DNA from: Bacteroides nordii WAL 11050 = JCM 12987
Lineage (GTDB): Bacteria > Bacteroidota > Bacteroidia > Bacteroidales > Bacteroidaceae
DNA length: 64,000 bases
Assembly (NCBI GenBank): GCA_000613465.1
Contig: BAJA01000017.1
Span: 1-64,000, forward strand
Direction: 5' to 3'
The position numbers and the translations under genes are program-made. A model generated the notes under the pieces. It was given only the letters and a program-made list of their open reading frames with translations, did no database searches and was not told where the DNA came from. Shown one piece after another: positions 8,036 to 16,935 of the stretch (its first letter is position 1; each line of letters begins with the position of its first letter).

Positions 8036-8593
8036 ATGAAATATCGGAATGTAGAATTTTACAACACTCCTGATGGAGAAGTAATGATTAAAGAAGAGAA
8101 CAAAGCTGCTCGTACATTCACAGAAATGGATCGAGAGTTGATTGATGATATCCTTTCTTTGATTCGTGATAGGTACACACAAGCTTATAATCAGTTACTT
8201 GAGATTTATTCGAAGAGTTCTCGCAACCGGACGTATTATGAATTCCGTATTGTACATCGATTCGTTAGATGCAATTTCGGCGAGTACGATCAATTCAATT
8301 ATGATATTGATGCAATGGGAAATTATGACTTTGAGGAAGTCAAATGTCCAATGCGCGGTGAATGTTTATATGAAGGTGTCATTTGTAAGCCTAAACTTAC
8401 CACTGAGTTAACCGAACGCGAAATGATGGTATTCCGCTTAATAGTTTCCAATATGCAAGCTGATGAAATATCACAGGAACTTGCAATATCTATTCCTACT
8501 GTCAATCGACATCGTGAAAATATCAAAGCTAAAATAGGTGTTAAGACTGTTTCTCAGATGATTAATTACTGGCATAATAACCACATGAAATAA
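8036..8593 (+). CDS. LuxR-type (GerE) helix-turn-helix regulator
   Basis: A 185-residue transcription regulator. Residues about 120-180 form a LuxR C-terminal DNA-binding domain (LTEREMMVFRLIVSNMQADE, then ISIPTVNRHRENIKAKIGVKT). The N-terminal 115 residues hold a conserved region with several cysteines (KCPMRGECLYEGVIC) that may be a sensor or metal site. This architecture recurs beside the lysogeny module of Bacteroides phages. It follows the previous gene by two bases, so the two are co-transcribed. Confidence 0.8.
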   Translation: MKYRNVEFYNTPDGEVMIKEENKAARTFTEMDRELIDDILSLIRDRYTQAYNQLLEIYSKSSRNRTYYEFRIVHRFVRCNFGEYDQFNYDIDAMGNYDFEEVKCPMRGECLYEGVICKPKLTTELTEREMMVFRLIVSNMQADEISQELAISIPTVNRHRENIKAKIGVKTVSQMINYWHNNHMK

Positions 8594-8595
8594 CC

Positions 8596-8733
8596 ATGAT
8601 GACAGAAGACGAAAAACAAGAAATCAAAAAGATTTTAAAGATAGCCGGTTGGTGTTTGTTTCTAATTGGGGCGGGATTAGCTTTATTCTATCGTGTGATT
8701 GAATACTTCATTTATATAGCAATTGATATATGA
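8596..8733 (+). CDS. Small single-pass membrane protein (45 residues)
   Basis: Two in-frame ATGs at 8596 and 8599. The charged N-terminus (MMTEDEKQEIKKILKIAG) is followed by one hydrophobic helix (about residues 19-45, containing CLFLIGAGLALFY). The stop overlaps the next start as ATGA, good evidence that it is translated in the early operon. The role is unknown; small early membrane proteins can serve in exclusion, but nothing here proves it. Confidence 0.6.
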   Translation: MMTEDEKQEIKKILKIAGWCLFLIGAGLALFYRVIEYFIYIAIDI

Positions 8734-8981
8734 AAAAAAGGAGAAGAAATCATAAAACGAGACGATATCTTTCTTTGAAGGATATTAAGTTTCAACCTCG
8801 TTATAAATCAGGTGTCTGTCGATATTGTGGTTGTACGGATAATGATCCGTGTTATAATCCCAATTATGGTAATTGTTGGTGGGTTGATAAAGAGCATACA
8901 ATATGTTCGCACTGTGCAGATGAATTAATTGTAAATGATGAAGGTACAATCCATTGTATTGTTTCTAAAGGACTTATTTAG
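8730..8981 (+). CDS. Small zinc-finger-like protein
   Basis: An 83-residue basic protein. A cysteine set (CRYCGC, then CYN, NCWW, CSHC at about residues 30-62) has the spacing of a small zinc-binding fold seen in many phage and ParB-like proteins (CxxCGC...C.WV...CSxC). The basic N-terminus (KKRRRNHKTRR) suggests nucleic-acid contact. Translationally coupled to the upstream membrane protein. Confidence 0.6.
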   Translation: MKKRRRNHKTRRYLSLKDIKFQPRYKSGVCRYCGCTDNDPCYNPNYGNCWWVDKEHTICSHCADELIVNDEGTIHCIVSKGLI

Positions 8982-9137
8982 AATAAACGACTCCATATAG
9001 AGTCACATTTTATTAATTACTTAAAGAGCCAACTGAAAGGACAGTTGTAGGGTAAAGCCCCTGTTAGGGTTTGTTTATTTTTATATAGGCCGGAATATTC
9101 CCGGTCTATATAGAAAAATCCTCAAAATAAATTAAAT
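8982..9137 (+). other. Structured noncoding stretch in the early operon
   Basis: Contains a perfect 6-bp hairpin (CAACTG AAAGGA CAGTTG, 9030-9047) and a 12-bp stem with one G-U pair at 9082-9112 (TATATAGGCCGG / CCGGTCTATATA). No T tract follows the second, so it may be a processing or regulatory structure rather than a terminator. Confidence 0.4.
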
Positions 9138-9380
9138 ATGAGCGAAAGTTCTATTGTTATTCCTCGGAAGTTGGTTCATTCAGGAAAGAAGAGAGCATAT
9201 CCATCAAGTTTTATTTGGGATTGTCCTTTATGTGGTCATTGGAATATTTGGAATACAAATAAACTGATAGGAAAGACAAACGTTAAGTGCATGGAATGTT
9301 TAAAACCTTTTGTTTTAGACAAATCCAATCCTAAAGAAGAAATTACCCGAACTAAGAAAATGAAGTCTATAATTGATTAA
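9138..9380 (+). CDS. Zinc-ribbon protein
   Basis: An 80-residue protein with a zinc ribbon: CPLC (about residues 30-33) and CMEC (52-55), separated by WNIWNTNKLIGKTNVK. The remainder is lysine-rich. Such ribbons bind nucleic acid or partner proteins; no specific function is recognisable. Confidence 0.6.
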   Translation: MSESSIVIPRKLVHSGKKRAYPSSFIWDCPLCGHWNIWNTNKLIGKTNVKCMECLKPFVLDKSNPKEEITRTKKMKSIID

Positions 9381-9403
9381 TAACAAGATAGAAAGGAACA
9401 AAA

Positions 9404-10270
9404 ATGAGAGTGGTAAGTGTTTTCGATGGAATAAGCTGTGGTCGTGTTGCGCTTGAACGAGCAGGAATAAAAGTTGATGAGTATTTCGCCTGTGAGATCA
9501 AGGAAGATGCTATCAAAGTAACACAAGCTAATTATCCCGATACAATTCAACTTGGTGATGTCCGCAATGTTGATTTTAAGAAAATAGGAAAGATAGATTT
9601 GTTTATTGGCGGCTCCCCATGTCAAGATATGAGTCAAGCCAATCGAGATAGAAAAGGACTGCAAGGTAATAAAAGCTCCTTGTTTTGGGAATATATGAGA
9701 GGATTAAACGAAACCCAAGCTCCATTTTTTCTTTTGGAAAATGTAGAAATGCCCGCAGCAGACTATGCTACTATATCTAATAAACTTGGAGTTTGTGCAA
9801 CAAATATTAACTCTGAACTGGTTTCTGCTCAATTAAGGAATAGATACTATTGGACTAACATCGGTCCTAAACATACAGATATGTTTGGTATGAAATATTC
9901 AGCCATACCACTTCCAAAGGATCGGAAAATATATTTGCAGTCAATTCTTACGCATGGATATGCTGACAGGAAGAAAGCAAGATGTTTACTTGAAAGTGAC
10001 AGTAGACCGTTAAGGACTGTTAGTAGAATGCTTTACAGATATTTCGATCAGGGATTTACAACGCTTGTGTTTGACGAAAAAGATGTAAAGGAGTCGTGCC
10101 GTTATCTCAATCAGATAGAGCTCGAACGCTGCCAAACTCTTCCGGATGGATATACAAGTGTATTGGATAGAGATAGGGCGGCGGGATGTATTGGTGATGG
10201 GTGGACGGTTGATGTGATTGCGCATATATTTTCTTTCATGAAAGAAAAATTGAATATTAACGTATCCTGA
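9404..10270 (+). CDS. Orphan DNA (cytosine-5) methyltransferase
   Basis: A 288-residue C5-cytosine methylase. Motif I is FDGISCG (residues 7-13), motif IV GGSPCQDMS with catalytic Cys73, motif VI ENV (112-114), motif VIII-like QLRNR (143-147), and motifs IX-X at the end (ELERCQTLPDGYT, IGDGWTVDVIAH). The short target-recognition region and the QLRNRYYW form resemble the compact phage group. No restriction enzyme lies nearby, so it probably protects phage DNA or modulates expression. Confidence 0.92.
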   Translation: MRVVSVFDGISCGRVALERAGIKVDEYFACEIKEDAIKVTQANYPDTIQLGDVRNVDFKKIGKIDLFIGGSPCQDMSQANRDRKGLQGNKSSLFWEYMRGLNETQAPFFLLENVEMPAADYATISNKLGVCATNINSELVSAQLRNRYYWTNIGPKHTDMFGMKYSAIPLPKDRKIYLQSILTHGYADRKKARCLLESDSRPLRTVSRMLYRYFDQGFTTLVFDEKDVKESCRYLNQIELERCQTLPDGYTSVLDRDRAAGCIGDGWTVDVIAHIFSFMKEKLNINVS

Positions 10271-10341
10271 AAAGGTTTAAACCAATACAGAAAGGAATTA
10301 AATAGCCTTGGGCGGCTTTGTAAAACCCACTTGATAAGTAA

Positions 10342-10887
10342 ATGAGAAAATTTAATTTATTCGACAAAGTAGAATTTACAGAGAAAAACACCGGAGAAAA
10401 GAATGTAGGTTGCATCGTAGGATTTACGACCGATGAAGAAGACGGCTGCATCATTGACAAAGAAAGCGGTACTTGCGTAGAACCGGATGAACACGCTTAT
10501 CTTTTGCTCATAGGTGAGATGTCGCAGACAAAGAGCCGTTTTGAAGAGTTTATGGAAACTGAATTGAGTGTCCCAAACCTAAATTTACCCTTTGGGCAAG
10601 CTTTAGTCGCTCTCCAACAGGGTTTCAATATAGCTCGTAAAGAATGGGATGGTAAATGCTTTATTGTAAAGCAAATCAACTCTGATATAGCATCGGATAT
10701 TGTTCCTAAGATGCAATCACTACCGGATGCAGCCAAGAAAGAAATCAGCAAGTGTGCGGACGGAACAATTCATTATCGTGAACAATGTTTGGTTATATAT
10801 CCAGATGCAGAATGTGGCTGCATGGCTACAAACTACGTACCTGATTGGCAGGATATGTTTGCTAATGATTGGATGATAGTTGAGTAA
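10342..10887 (+). CDS. Tad2 (DUF2829) domain protein with an N-terminal extension
   Basis: A 181-residue protein. Residues about 82-181 match the Thoeris anti-defence 2 / DUF2829 pattern: FGQALVALQQGFNIARKEWDGK, a Y-x-x-Q-x-L-x-I strand, and the closing PDWQDMFANDWMIVE. Characterised Tad2 proteins are phage-encoded sponges that bind Thoeris-type cyclic ADP-ribose signals. Residues 1-75 are an additional domain, mostly beta (FNLFDKVEFTE, GCIVGFTT), not part of the minimal Tad2. A DUF2829 domain of unknown ligand is the conservative reading. Confidence 0.78.
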   Translation: MRKFNLFDKVEFTEKNTGEKNVGCIVGFTTDEEDGCIIDKESGTCVEPDEHAYLLLIGEMSQTKSRFEEFMETELSVPNLNLPFGQALVALQQGFNIARKEWDGKCFIVKQINSDIASDIVPKMQSLPDAAKKEISKCADGTIHYREQCLVIYPDAECGCMATNYVPDWQDMFANDWMIVE

Positions 10888-10895
10888 TCACATTG

Positions 10896-10925
10896 CCGTA
10901 CGGCGGTTGAATGTCTGCCGTATGG
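10896..10925 (+). other. Hairpin before the coiled-coil gene
   Basis: CCGTACGGCGG pairs with CTGCCGTATGG through 11 pairs including two G-U. It contains the ATG at 10922, making the later ATG at 10943 the better start for the following gene. Confidence 0.45.
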
Positions 10926-10942
10926 TTCAATACGAATCAGAA

Positions 10943-11317
10943 ATGAAAGAAATAGACGAAAATTATAATAAGCGTATTGCGGACGCTGAACGACTTACGA
11001 AAGAGGTACAAGCTATTTATTCAGATATTATGGTATTTGAAAATGCTTATAAAAAACAGATTACTCCACTTAAACAAAAAATCGCTCAACTGGAAGAATC
11101 TTTTTTGAATAAGTGGTTGGTTGATTCAACAGGAAGACCTGTTTGTAAAGGAATGGTTATTGAGAAAAATGGGAAACGGTTTAAGGTTCTTAACCGATAT
11201 CAACAATGTATCTTTCAATATTTGGGTAATACAAGAGTTTCAGTTTTACCTGAAGGTAAAAAACGGGCAATTGATATTTTTCCCTCTGAATTAGTTGAAT
11301 TTACTATTGTTGATTAG
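10943..11317 (+). CDS. Coiled-coil phage protein of unknown function
   Basis: I start at 10943 (MKEIDENYNKRI) because upstream alternatives lie in a hairpin or use TTG. The protein (124 residues) has an N-terminal coiled coil (about 1-57) with heptad leucine/isoleucine spacing, then a small beta domain (WLVDSTGRPVCKGMVIEKNG, KRFKVLNRY). No family is recognised. Confidence 0.6.
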   Translation: MKEIDENYNKRIADAERLTKEVQAIYSDIMVFENAYKKQITPLKQKIAQLEESFLNKWLVDSTGRPVCKGMVIEKNGKRFKVLNRYQQCIFQYLGNTRVSVLPEGKKRAIDIFPSELVEFTIVD

Positions 11318-11334
11318 TGTAAATCTGAATAAAT

Positions 11335-11526
11335 ATGAAACAAGAAGCAGGATATGAGTGGCTGGATGATGTAAGCGATGAGGTTCGTGATATGTACTGC
11401 AAAAAGTGCCATTGCATCACGGAGCATGAGGTGAATCCCGTCACAACAGACGGCTGTGGACATATTGTTTTCGGCTGGACTTGTTTTGAGTGTGGAGATT
11501 GGGATGAAATGTACGAAAAAGAATAG
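11335..11526 (+). CDS. Small zinc-ribbon protein
   Basis: A 63-residue acidic protein with two cysteine pairs (CKKC at about 22-25 and CFEC at about 50-53) and an intervening CGHIVFGWT strand, the layout of a zinc ribbon. Follows the coiled-coil gene by 17 bases in the same operon. Role unknown. Confidence 0.6.
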   Translation: MKQEAGYEWLDDVSDEVRDMYCKKCHCITEHEVNPVTTDGCGHIVFGWTCFECGDWDEMYEKE

Positions 11527-11528
11527 AT

Positions 11529-11804
11529 ATGAAGAAGAAAACAGTAACAGTACTGGCGATTGAATATTCAAAAAGGGTGTGTGATCCTCAACCTGAATTT
11601 ATTGATCGAATGGATGTAAGAGGATTGGTTATGAGTGCTTATAGAAGTGGATATAATAAGGCTCATTCAGAGCATGTAAAGCGCATCACCAATATCGTGG
11701 AGCTAAAGCCATCTGACATTGATTCCCCTGTGTTTACTCATACAAAAGAGTTTAGAGAACATTTTGATTACATAATGTCAAAAATCAAAGAACAATTTGC
11801 GTAA
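11529..11804 (+). CDS. Hypothetical early phage protein
   Basis: A 91-residue soluble protein beginning MKKKTVTVLAIEYSKRVCDP, two bases after the preceding stop, so translationally linked. Predicted mainly helical with an SAYRSGYNKAHSEH helix. No motif recognised. Confidence 0.55.
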   Translation: MKKKTVTVLAIEYSKRVCDPQPEFIDRMDVRGLVMSAYRSGYNKAHSEHVKRITNIVELKPSDIDSPVFTHTKEFREHFDYIMSKIKEQFA

Positions 11805-11816
11805 AACAAAATAGTT

Positions 11817-12113
11817 ATGTATACAACAGATATATTTGAAACCGCCATTAACTCATGCGGCTATACAATCATTGAAATTAAGTATGTGAATAAAAACGAG
11901 GTTCATAAGGTTGAAGGGACGGTCCCTATCCCTAAAAAAGTAACCATTGACGGAAAGCGCCAGACAGTTATCCATGAGAAGAAAGTCCGTTGGGATGCTA
12001 ACGGTTCCTGTTTCTCTTTGAGATCTAATATCCGCCAGCGCAACTTTGACTTACCTCTTTCAACAATAGCCGAATGGAAAAAACTGGAGAAGGAAAAACA
12101 GAATCTGGCCTAA
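11817..12113 (+). CDS. Hypothetical early phage protein
   Basis: A 98-residue protein, predicted beta-rich in residues 15-65 (IIEIKYVNKNEVHKVEGTV, KVTIDGKRQTVIHEK) with a helical tail. No family recognised. Its 3' end overlaps the next frame by about 40 bases. Confidence 0.55.
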   Translation: MYTTDIFETAINSCGYTIIEIKYVNKNEVHKVEGTVPIPKKVTIDGKRQTVIHEKKVRWDANGSCFSLRSNIRQRNFDLPLSTIAEWKKLEKEKQNLA

Positions 12114-12361
12114 CGCTTCATCCGGATTGGGCCGATGTTGCCATTTTTAACATGGGTACCGCAGGCTTTAGCGAATATAAGCAACGTGTTTTCATGGCTT
12201 TGGATAAGTTGCAGCCTAACCATTATTATGATATAATAAGTTCAGTTCCGGTTTATCGTCGAGAAATATTTCTTGGCATTTGCTCCACCTATATCGATAG
12301 CCATCCGGATTATGAACTAACTGAAGATAATTGTCGAATTTATAACAGAAAAAGAAGATGA
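12074..12361 (+). CDS. Hypothetical early phage protein
   Basis: A 95-residue protein with core FSEYKQRVFMALDKLQPNHY followed by YRREIFLGICSTYIDSHPDY. A shorter start at 12152 (MGTAGFSEY) would avoid the 40-base overlap with the previous gene. It ends in an ATGA-type overlap with the next gene. No family recognised. Confidence 0.5.
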   Translation: MEKTGEGKTESGLTLHPDWADVAIFNMGTAGFSEYKQRVFMALDKLQPNHYYDIISSVPVYRREIFLGICSTYIDSHPDYELTEDNCRIYNRKRR

Positions 12362-12755
12362 ATAACGGTAGATGGACTCCTGAAGAGGAAGAATATATCC
12401 GGAAGAATGCCGGAAAAGCAACTTTGGCAGAAATGGCCGAACATGTCAGCCGGTCCGAATTGGCGGTTCAGTTATTCATGCATCGACGTAAGATCGTCGT
12501 TCGCCAGGTAGTGAAAAGAAATCTGGTGCAAGAAATATTGCGCATGAAGTTCAAACATCCGGAGAATTTCATGCCCAACCGTCCCTTTTATAAGCCGTTG
12601 GCATTAATCAGATGCGTTTTTGGGATTTATATTACGGGCGTAAACCTATCACTCAAGAGGAATATCTTTCGCTCTGCGATTACTTCGGGATTACTCTCCA
12701 AGAAGCTTTCGAAGCGCGTCAGTTGAACATATTTAATAATGAGAATTATGATTGA
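12358..12755 (+). CDS. Myb/SANT-like helix-turn-helix protein, frameshifted
   Basis: The N-terminus (RWTPEEEEYIRKNAGKATLA) is a Myb/SANT-like DNA-binding helix set as in small phage regulators. The frame as written stops at 12726 with a nonsense-looking tail. One missing G near 12600 (TTGGC) would continue it as GINQMRFWDLYYGRKPITQ to a stop at 12755, giving 132 residues and an ATGATTGA overlap with the primase start. Early gene, probably a regulator. Confidence 0.7.
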
Positions 12756-15700
12756 TAAACAGACCATTGACCGTGTAAAGTCAGCATTAAATATTGTTGA
12801 TGTCATCGGTGAATTTGTCTCTCTCAAGAAAAAAGGATCCAATAGTTATGTTGGTATCTGTCCCTTCCATCCCGATAGCCATCCCTCAATGACAGTTAGT
12901 CCGGCCAGGCAAACCTTTAAATGTTTTGTCTGTGATAAAGGAGGAGACGTTATCGCTTTTGTCCAGGAACATGAAAACTTCTCCTTTGCTGAAGCACTTG
13001 AATGGTGTGCCAGGAAAGCTGGAATACAGATAGAAAATAAAGAGCTGACGGAAGAAGAAGTTCAAAAGGCAAAAGATATAGAAGCCATGAGGATCGCTCT
13101 TCGGGCCGCTGGAATCTTTTTTCAGAAGCATCTTCCGGAGGCACAGAATTATCTTGATCAGCGTGGATTTATATTAACCGATAAAGTCATTAAGAACTTT
13201 CAGATTGGTTATGCTCCGGAAGGGAACCTTGCACATAAAGAATTGATTCAGGCCGGTTATTCAGAAACCATATTGAAAAAAGTAGGTATTCTGGCCGAGA
13301 ATGAACGGAAGTACATTTATGATGTATTCCGGGATAGAATCATGTTTCCTTTCATTGATTTGAATGGAAACATCATAGGTTTTTCCGGACGCTTCATTAC
13401 TCCAAAGGAAAATATAGGGAAGTACGTAAATACCGGTGATACACCTGTTTTCAAAAAAGGTACACAGCTCTTCGGTCTTTATCAAGCCAAACGGGCTATT
13501 TCCCGTATGACTTTTGCTTATTTGGTCGAAGGGCAGTTCGATGTAATGTCCCTTCATGCTGCAGGAGTTGAAAACACAGTTGCTGGTTCCGGTACCGCTT
13601 TTACCCCGGAACAGATAAGATTACTTAGTCGTTTTACCCAATCTGTCACACTTGTGTATGATCCGGATCCGGCAGGAATTAAAGCCTCCTTAAGGATTTG
13701 TGAATTGTTTTTGCGTGCTGGATTTTCAGTACAATGTGTTCGTCTTCCTGAAGGCAAGGATCCGGATAATGTTGCTTCTGAAGAGAAGGATAATACTGCT
13801 AAATGGTTACTGAATCATCGTAAAGATTTTCCCACTTATTTTGCAGACGTCTTCTTAGATAACAATCCGGTTCCGGATCCGAATGAACAGGAAGAAGTTC
13901 TCAACACGATATGCAACCTTATCTCCTGCATATCTTCAGAGACTTCACGGCTGAACCATATACGTGCTTTGGCTGATCGATTTGATATGAATACGGAAAT
14001 CCTGGGTCGTAAAGTTCGCGATATCCTTCGTAACCTGAAAGATGCTCCGAAACAAGAAGAACTGAAGCCCGGAGTTTATGGACTCGATTTGATTAAAGAT
14101 TTGCGTAAAGAAGGGCAACCCTGTATTTTAACCTGTGATTTCTCGGAATTTCTTAATGCGTATGGTGATCTGCCAATACTTCTGATCAATGGTATTCCAT
14201 CAGCGACAGACATTCAGGAGATCCGTCGTGAATGTACCTTTTTTACTACCGATTCTTACGGGTTATCTATCAATAAAGACGGTGACGAGTCCGAATACCT
14301 CTCTGCCCTGACTATGATATATCGGGCCGGTATGACTAATATTACAGTCACACTTCCTGCTGGAGAACAAGAACCGGAAGAAGAGGAAGATGAAGAAGGA
14401 TATAATCAGGAAGTACAACGTTTTGATAAAAGCTTTACATTTATAAAATATTATGTACTTTTACATGGCAAATTCCTTCCGGGTTACTTCGGTGAACGTA
14501 CTCCTTTTATCGAACGTTGTGCTGATCTGATTAGCTACGCGGACGATTCAGTCAGGATCGTTAATCTTAAGTTTTTTTACGAATGTCTTTTTTTAAATAA
14601 GGGAGCTTTCAATGAAATTCTAAAGCCCTACTTGGCCAAACGAAAATCCCGGATGGCTATCAATGCCCAGCGTACAGATGATGATGAAGAAGATTATGAT
14701 CCGGATGAACTTCCCGGTTATGTCGATGATAACCCGGAATACAAGGAAATGTATCGGCAATGTGGCTTTTATCCCAAGCTTAATAAAGAAGGCGAGCCCG
14801 TGTGCTACATGTTCCGGCAAGAAAAAGGAGGTCATCTGCAGGTGGCCGATTTCTTCATGACCCCTCTTCTACATATCTATTCCGATGATAAAGACGCCAA
14901 TAAGAGGGTACTCAAGATTAATCGCCGGTATTACAAAAATCCACTTTATATTGAAATCCCTTCCAGGGCACTTCTTAAGAAAGCAACTATCGAAGAGGAG
15001 CTGATCCAATTAGAGGCCGTCAACTTCACCTCCGGAGAAGAGAAACATTGGACTAAGATAAAAGAGTATATGTCCCGGCATTTTGTCACCTGCTATGAAA
15101 TAATGACTTATGGAAATCAACAATCCGATGGAGCATCTCGCCAAGAGAGTAATATGTTTTTTGCTTTCTCCAACGGAATATTCCACATTGTCGATGAACA
15201 AGCACGTTTTGACCCGGTCAACGAGCTTGGGGTTGTTACCCACAATAACAAGAACTATTATCTTCCTGCATTCTCCACTATATATGCCGGTTCCGGGTAC
15301 CAATCCGAAAAGTACGAACTTGTTTCGCAACTGGTATATAAAGATATCCCTGCCGAGAAACAGTGTTCTTTTGAACGATGGGCAAGTCTGATGGATCAAG
15401 TATATAAGATCAATGACAATGGAAAATGGGCTATTCTCTTTGCTATCATGTGCGCCTTCCGTAGTAACATCCATAACATCGACCGCCTGTTCACTGCTCC
15501 TTTTTTCATGGGTCCTATGTCCTCCGGAAAGACACAGATTGCCATTTCGATACGGTCTTTGTTCATCTCTCCTAAGATTCCGATCTTCAACCTAAATACG
15601 GGTACGCTTCCTGCGTTGTCCTCTCTTCTTTCAACTTTCCGGGATGTCCCTGCAGTACTCGATGAGTATAACAACAAAGATATAAAGGACATCATATTTC

Positions 15701-15771
15701 AGTATCTGAAAGGTGCTGTCTACGATGCGATGGCCGTCAAAAAAGGAAGGGTACATCCGGTAAGGAAATAG
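12748..15771 (+). CDS. Primase-helicase, main fragment (CHC2 zinc finger, TOPRIM, P-loop)
   Basis: Replication protein. Start taken at the ATG at 12748. CHC2-type zinc finger CPFHPDSHPSMTV...FKCFVC near the N-terminus; DnaG-like core with TOPRIM segment VEGQFDVMSLHAAGV and the acidic DPDPAG. After a long middle region, a Walker A GPMSSGKT and Walker B-like PAVLDEYNNK mark an ATPase. The frame ends early at 15771. Adding one base at the G run near 15749, one near 15838 and one in the C run near 16330 yields a single 1,334-residue protein ending at 16749. Confidence 0.87.
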   Translation: MIDKQTIDRVKSALNIVDVIGEFVSLKKKGSNSYVGICPFHPDSHPSMTVSPARQTFKCFVCDKGGDVIAFVQEHENFSFAEALEWCARKAGIQIENKELTEEEVQKAKDIEAMRIALRAAGIFFQKHLPEAQNYLDQRGFILTDKVIKNFQIGYAPEGNLAHKELIQAGYSETILKKVGILAENERKYIYDVFRDRIMFPFIDLNGNIIGFSGRFITPKENIGKYVNTGDTPVFKKGTQLFGLYQAKRAISRMTFAYLVEGQFDVMSLHAAGVENTVAGSGTAFTPEQIRLLSRFTQSVTLVYDPDPAGIKASLRICELFLRAGFSVQCVRLPEGKDPDNVASEEKDNTAKWLLNHRKDFPTYFADVFLDNNPVPDPNEQEEVLNTICNLISCISSETSRLNHIRALADRFDMNTEILGRKVRDILRNLKDAPKQEELKPGVYGLDLIKDLRKEGQPCILTCDFSEFLNAYGDLPILLINGIPSATDIQEIRRECTFFTTDSYGLSINKDGDESEYLSALTMIYRAGMTNITVTLPAGEQEPEEEEDEEGYNQEVQRFDKSFTFIKYYVLLHGKFLPGYFGERTPFIERCADLISYADDSVRIVNLKFFYECLFLNKGAFNEILKPYLAKRKSRMAINAQRTDDDEEDYDPDELPGYVDDNPEYKEMYRQCGFYPKLNKEGEPVCYMFRQEKGGHLQVADFFMTPLLHIYSDDKDANKRVLKINRRYYKNPLYIEIPSRALLKKATIEEELIQLEAVNFTSGEEKHWTKIKEYMSRHFVTCYEIMTYGNQQSDGASRQESNMFFAFSNGIFHIVDEQARFDPVNELGVVTHNNKNYYLPAFSTIYAGSGYQSEKYELVSQLVYKDIPAEKQCSFERWASLMDQVYKINDNGKWAILFAIMCAFRSNIHNIDRLFTAPFFMGPMSSGKTQIAISIRSLFISPKIPIFNLNTGTLPALSSLLSTFRDVPAVLDEYNNKDIKDIIFQYLKGAVYDAMAVKKGRVHPVRK

Positions 15772-15841
15772 AAGTCGAGAAAATATACGCCCCGGTTATC
15801 ATTTGCGGGCAGGAGACACCCCAGCGTGATGACAATGCCTT

Positions 15842-16498
15842 ATGTCCCGTATCATCGTCTGCGAGGTTCCGAAACCCAAAAACCGTATTCCGGAGGAAGT
15901 TCAGCTATTTAATGAACTCAAGGACATCGAGGATCCCGCCAAAGTAGGGCTATCCAATGTTCTATTTGAAATTCTGAAGCTTCGCCCCATTGTCATGGAT
16001 AATTTCCGAGCCCTCAAACAACAGTGCTATGATGAACTGAAAGAAGCACTTATCAATGCCGGAGAAATTGACCGTCTAATGAAAACCGCTTCATTATTTT
16101 TAGCCACATGTAAACTTATTGAAAATTATACAGATATGAAATTGCCATTTACTTACAAAAGTTTTTTTAAAATTGCCTGCGACAAGATTAAGTTCCAGGT
16201 AGAATTGATCAGCAAGACAGATAAGCTCGCCACCTTCTTTAAGGCCATGGACGTTATGATCGACAGCAAGGCCGTTCGCGAAGGCCGCGACTTCACGATC
16301 GACACCCCGGATCGCGTTACTATCAACTCCCCGGCGGCGAGAAAAAAGAAGTCACCTTCCCTGCCGGTACGCGTGTTCTGTTCCTACGCCTCAGTCCGAT
16401 CTACACACAGTTTGCCCGCAGTTCCTACAACAGTGAGGAGTCCACTCAATCCACTATCGAACAGAACCTTCGTTCACATCCCAGTTACATCGGATTGA
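15842..16498 (+). CDS. Primase-helicase, C-terminal fragment (frameshift product)
   Basis: Reading SRIIVCEVPKPKNRIPEEVQ, this continues the preceding ATPase; the linking stretch 15752-15838 in a third frame reads GTSGKEIEVEKIYAPVIICG. Homologous sequence is credible only to about 16330; after AARKKK the translation is out of frame. It lacks its own ribosome-binding site and is not an independent gene. It forms part of the helicase C-terminal half. Confidence 0.55.
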   Translation: MSRIIVCEVPKPKNRIPEEVQLFNELKDIEDPAKVGLSNVLFEILKLRPIVMDNFRALKQQCYDELKEALINAGEIDRLMKTASLFLATCKLIENYTDMKLPFTYKSFFKIACDKIKFQVELISKTDKLATFFKAMDVMIDSKAVREGRDFTIDTPDRVTINSPAARKKKSPSLPVRVFCSYASVRSTHSLPAVPTTVRSPLNPLSNRTFVHIPVTSD

Positions 16499-16749
16499 TC
16501 CATGCCCGCCGTTTCAATTGGTACGATGTAGTCGAAGTACCTCGGGGGGGATTCGTCGCGGATGAGAATCTTCCTTTCCGACCGGAAGAAGGTGTCAAGA
16601 TTGATAATACCATGGTGCGTAAGATGGAGAAGCAGACCACGAACTCAAGTTGTATCGCCCTCAACTACGATATCTTTCGCGAACTGTATGATATCGACCT
16701 TCAGCGAAAGCCTGACGACGAAAGCCAACAAGAACTTGGCGAACTCTAA
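16495..16749 (+). CDS. Primase-helicase, distal end (frameshift product)
   Basis: The true reading enters this frame near 16330 (PGGEKKEVTFPAGTRVLFLR), well before the ATG-less upstream part, and proceeds through ARRFNWYDVVEVPRGGFVAD to the stop at 16749. It is the last third of the helicase region, separated only by a one-base deletion in a run of C. Confidence 0.5.
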   Translation: MIHARRFNWYDVVEVPRGGFVADENLPFRPEEGVKIDNTMVRKMEKQTTNSSCIALNYDIFRELYDIDLQRKPDDESQQELGEL

Positions 16750-16935
16750 TGCATCTCGATTCCCGCTGCTCACCCGGCGGGAATCTTTGTTTTTCTCTTT
16801 TCCAATATACGGACATTTCTCACCCTAATTAACACTATCTATTATGATATCCTATTTCAATCCCCCACACCCCCTGAATAAAAAAAGAGGAACATAGAAG
16901 CGAGAGTTTTGAAAAGAAAACTTTTCATAAAGTAC

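Noticed and set aside
9404..10270. Restriction-modification system
   Set aside because: Only the methylase is present; neighbours are zinc-finger and anti-defence-type genes without nuclease motifs.
15010..15474. Antisense frame inside the primase-helicase
   Set aside because: Shadow of a strongly conserved coding region on the other strand; no start context or family.
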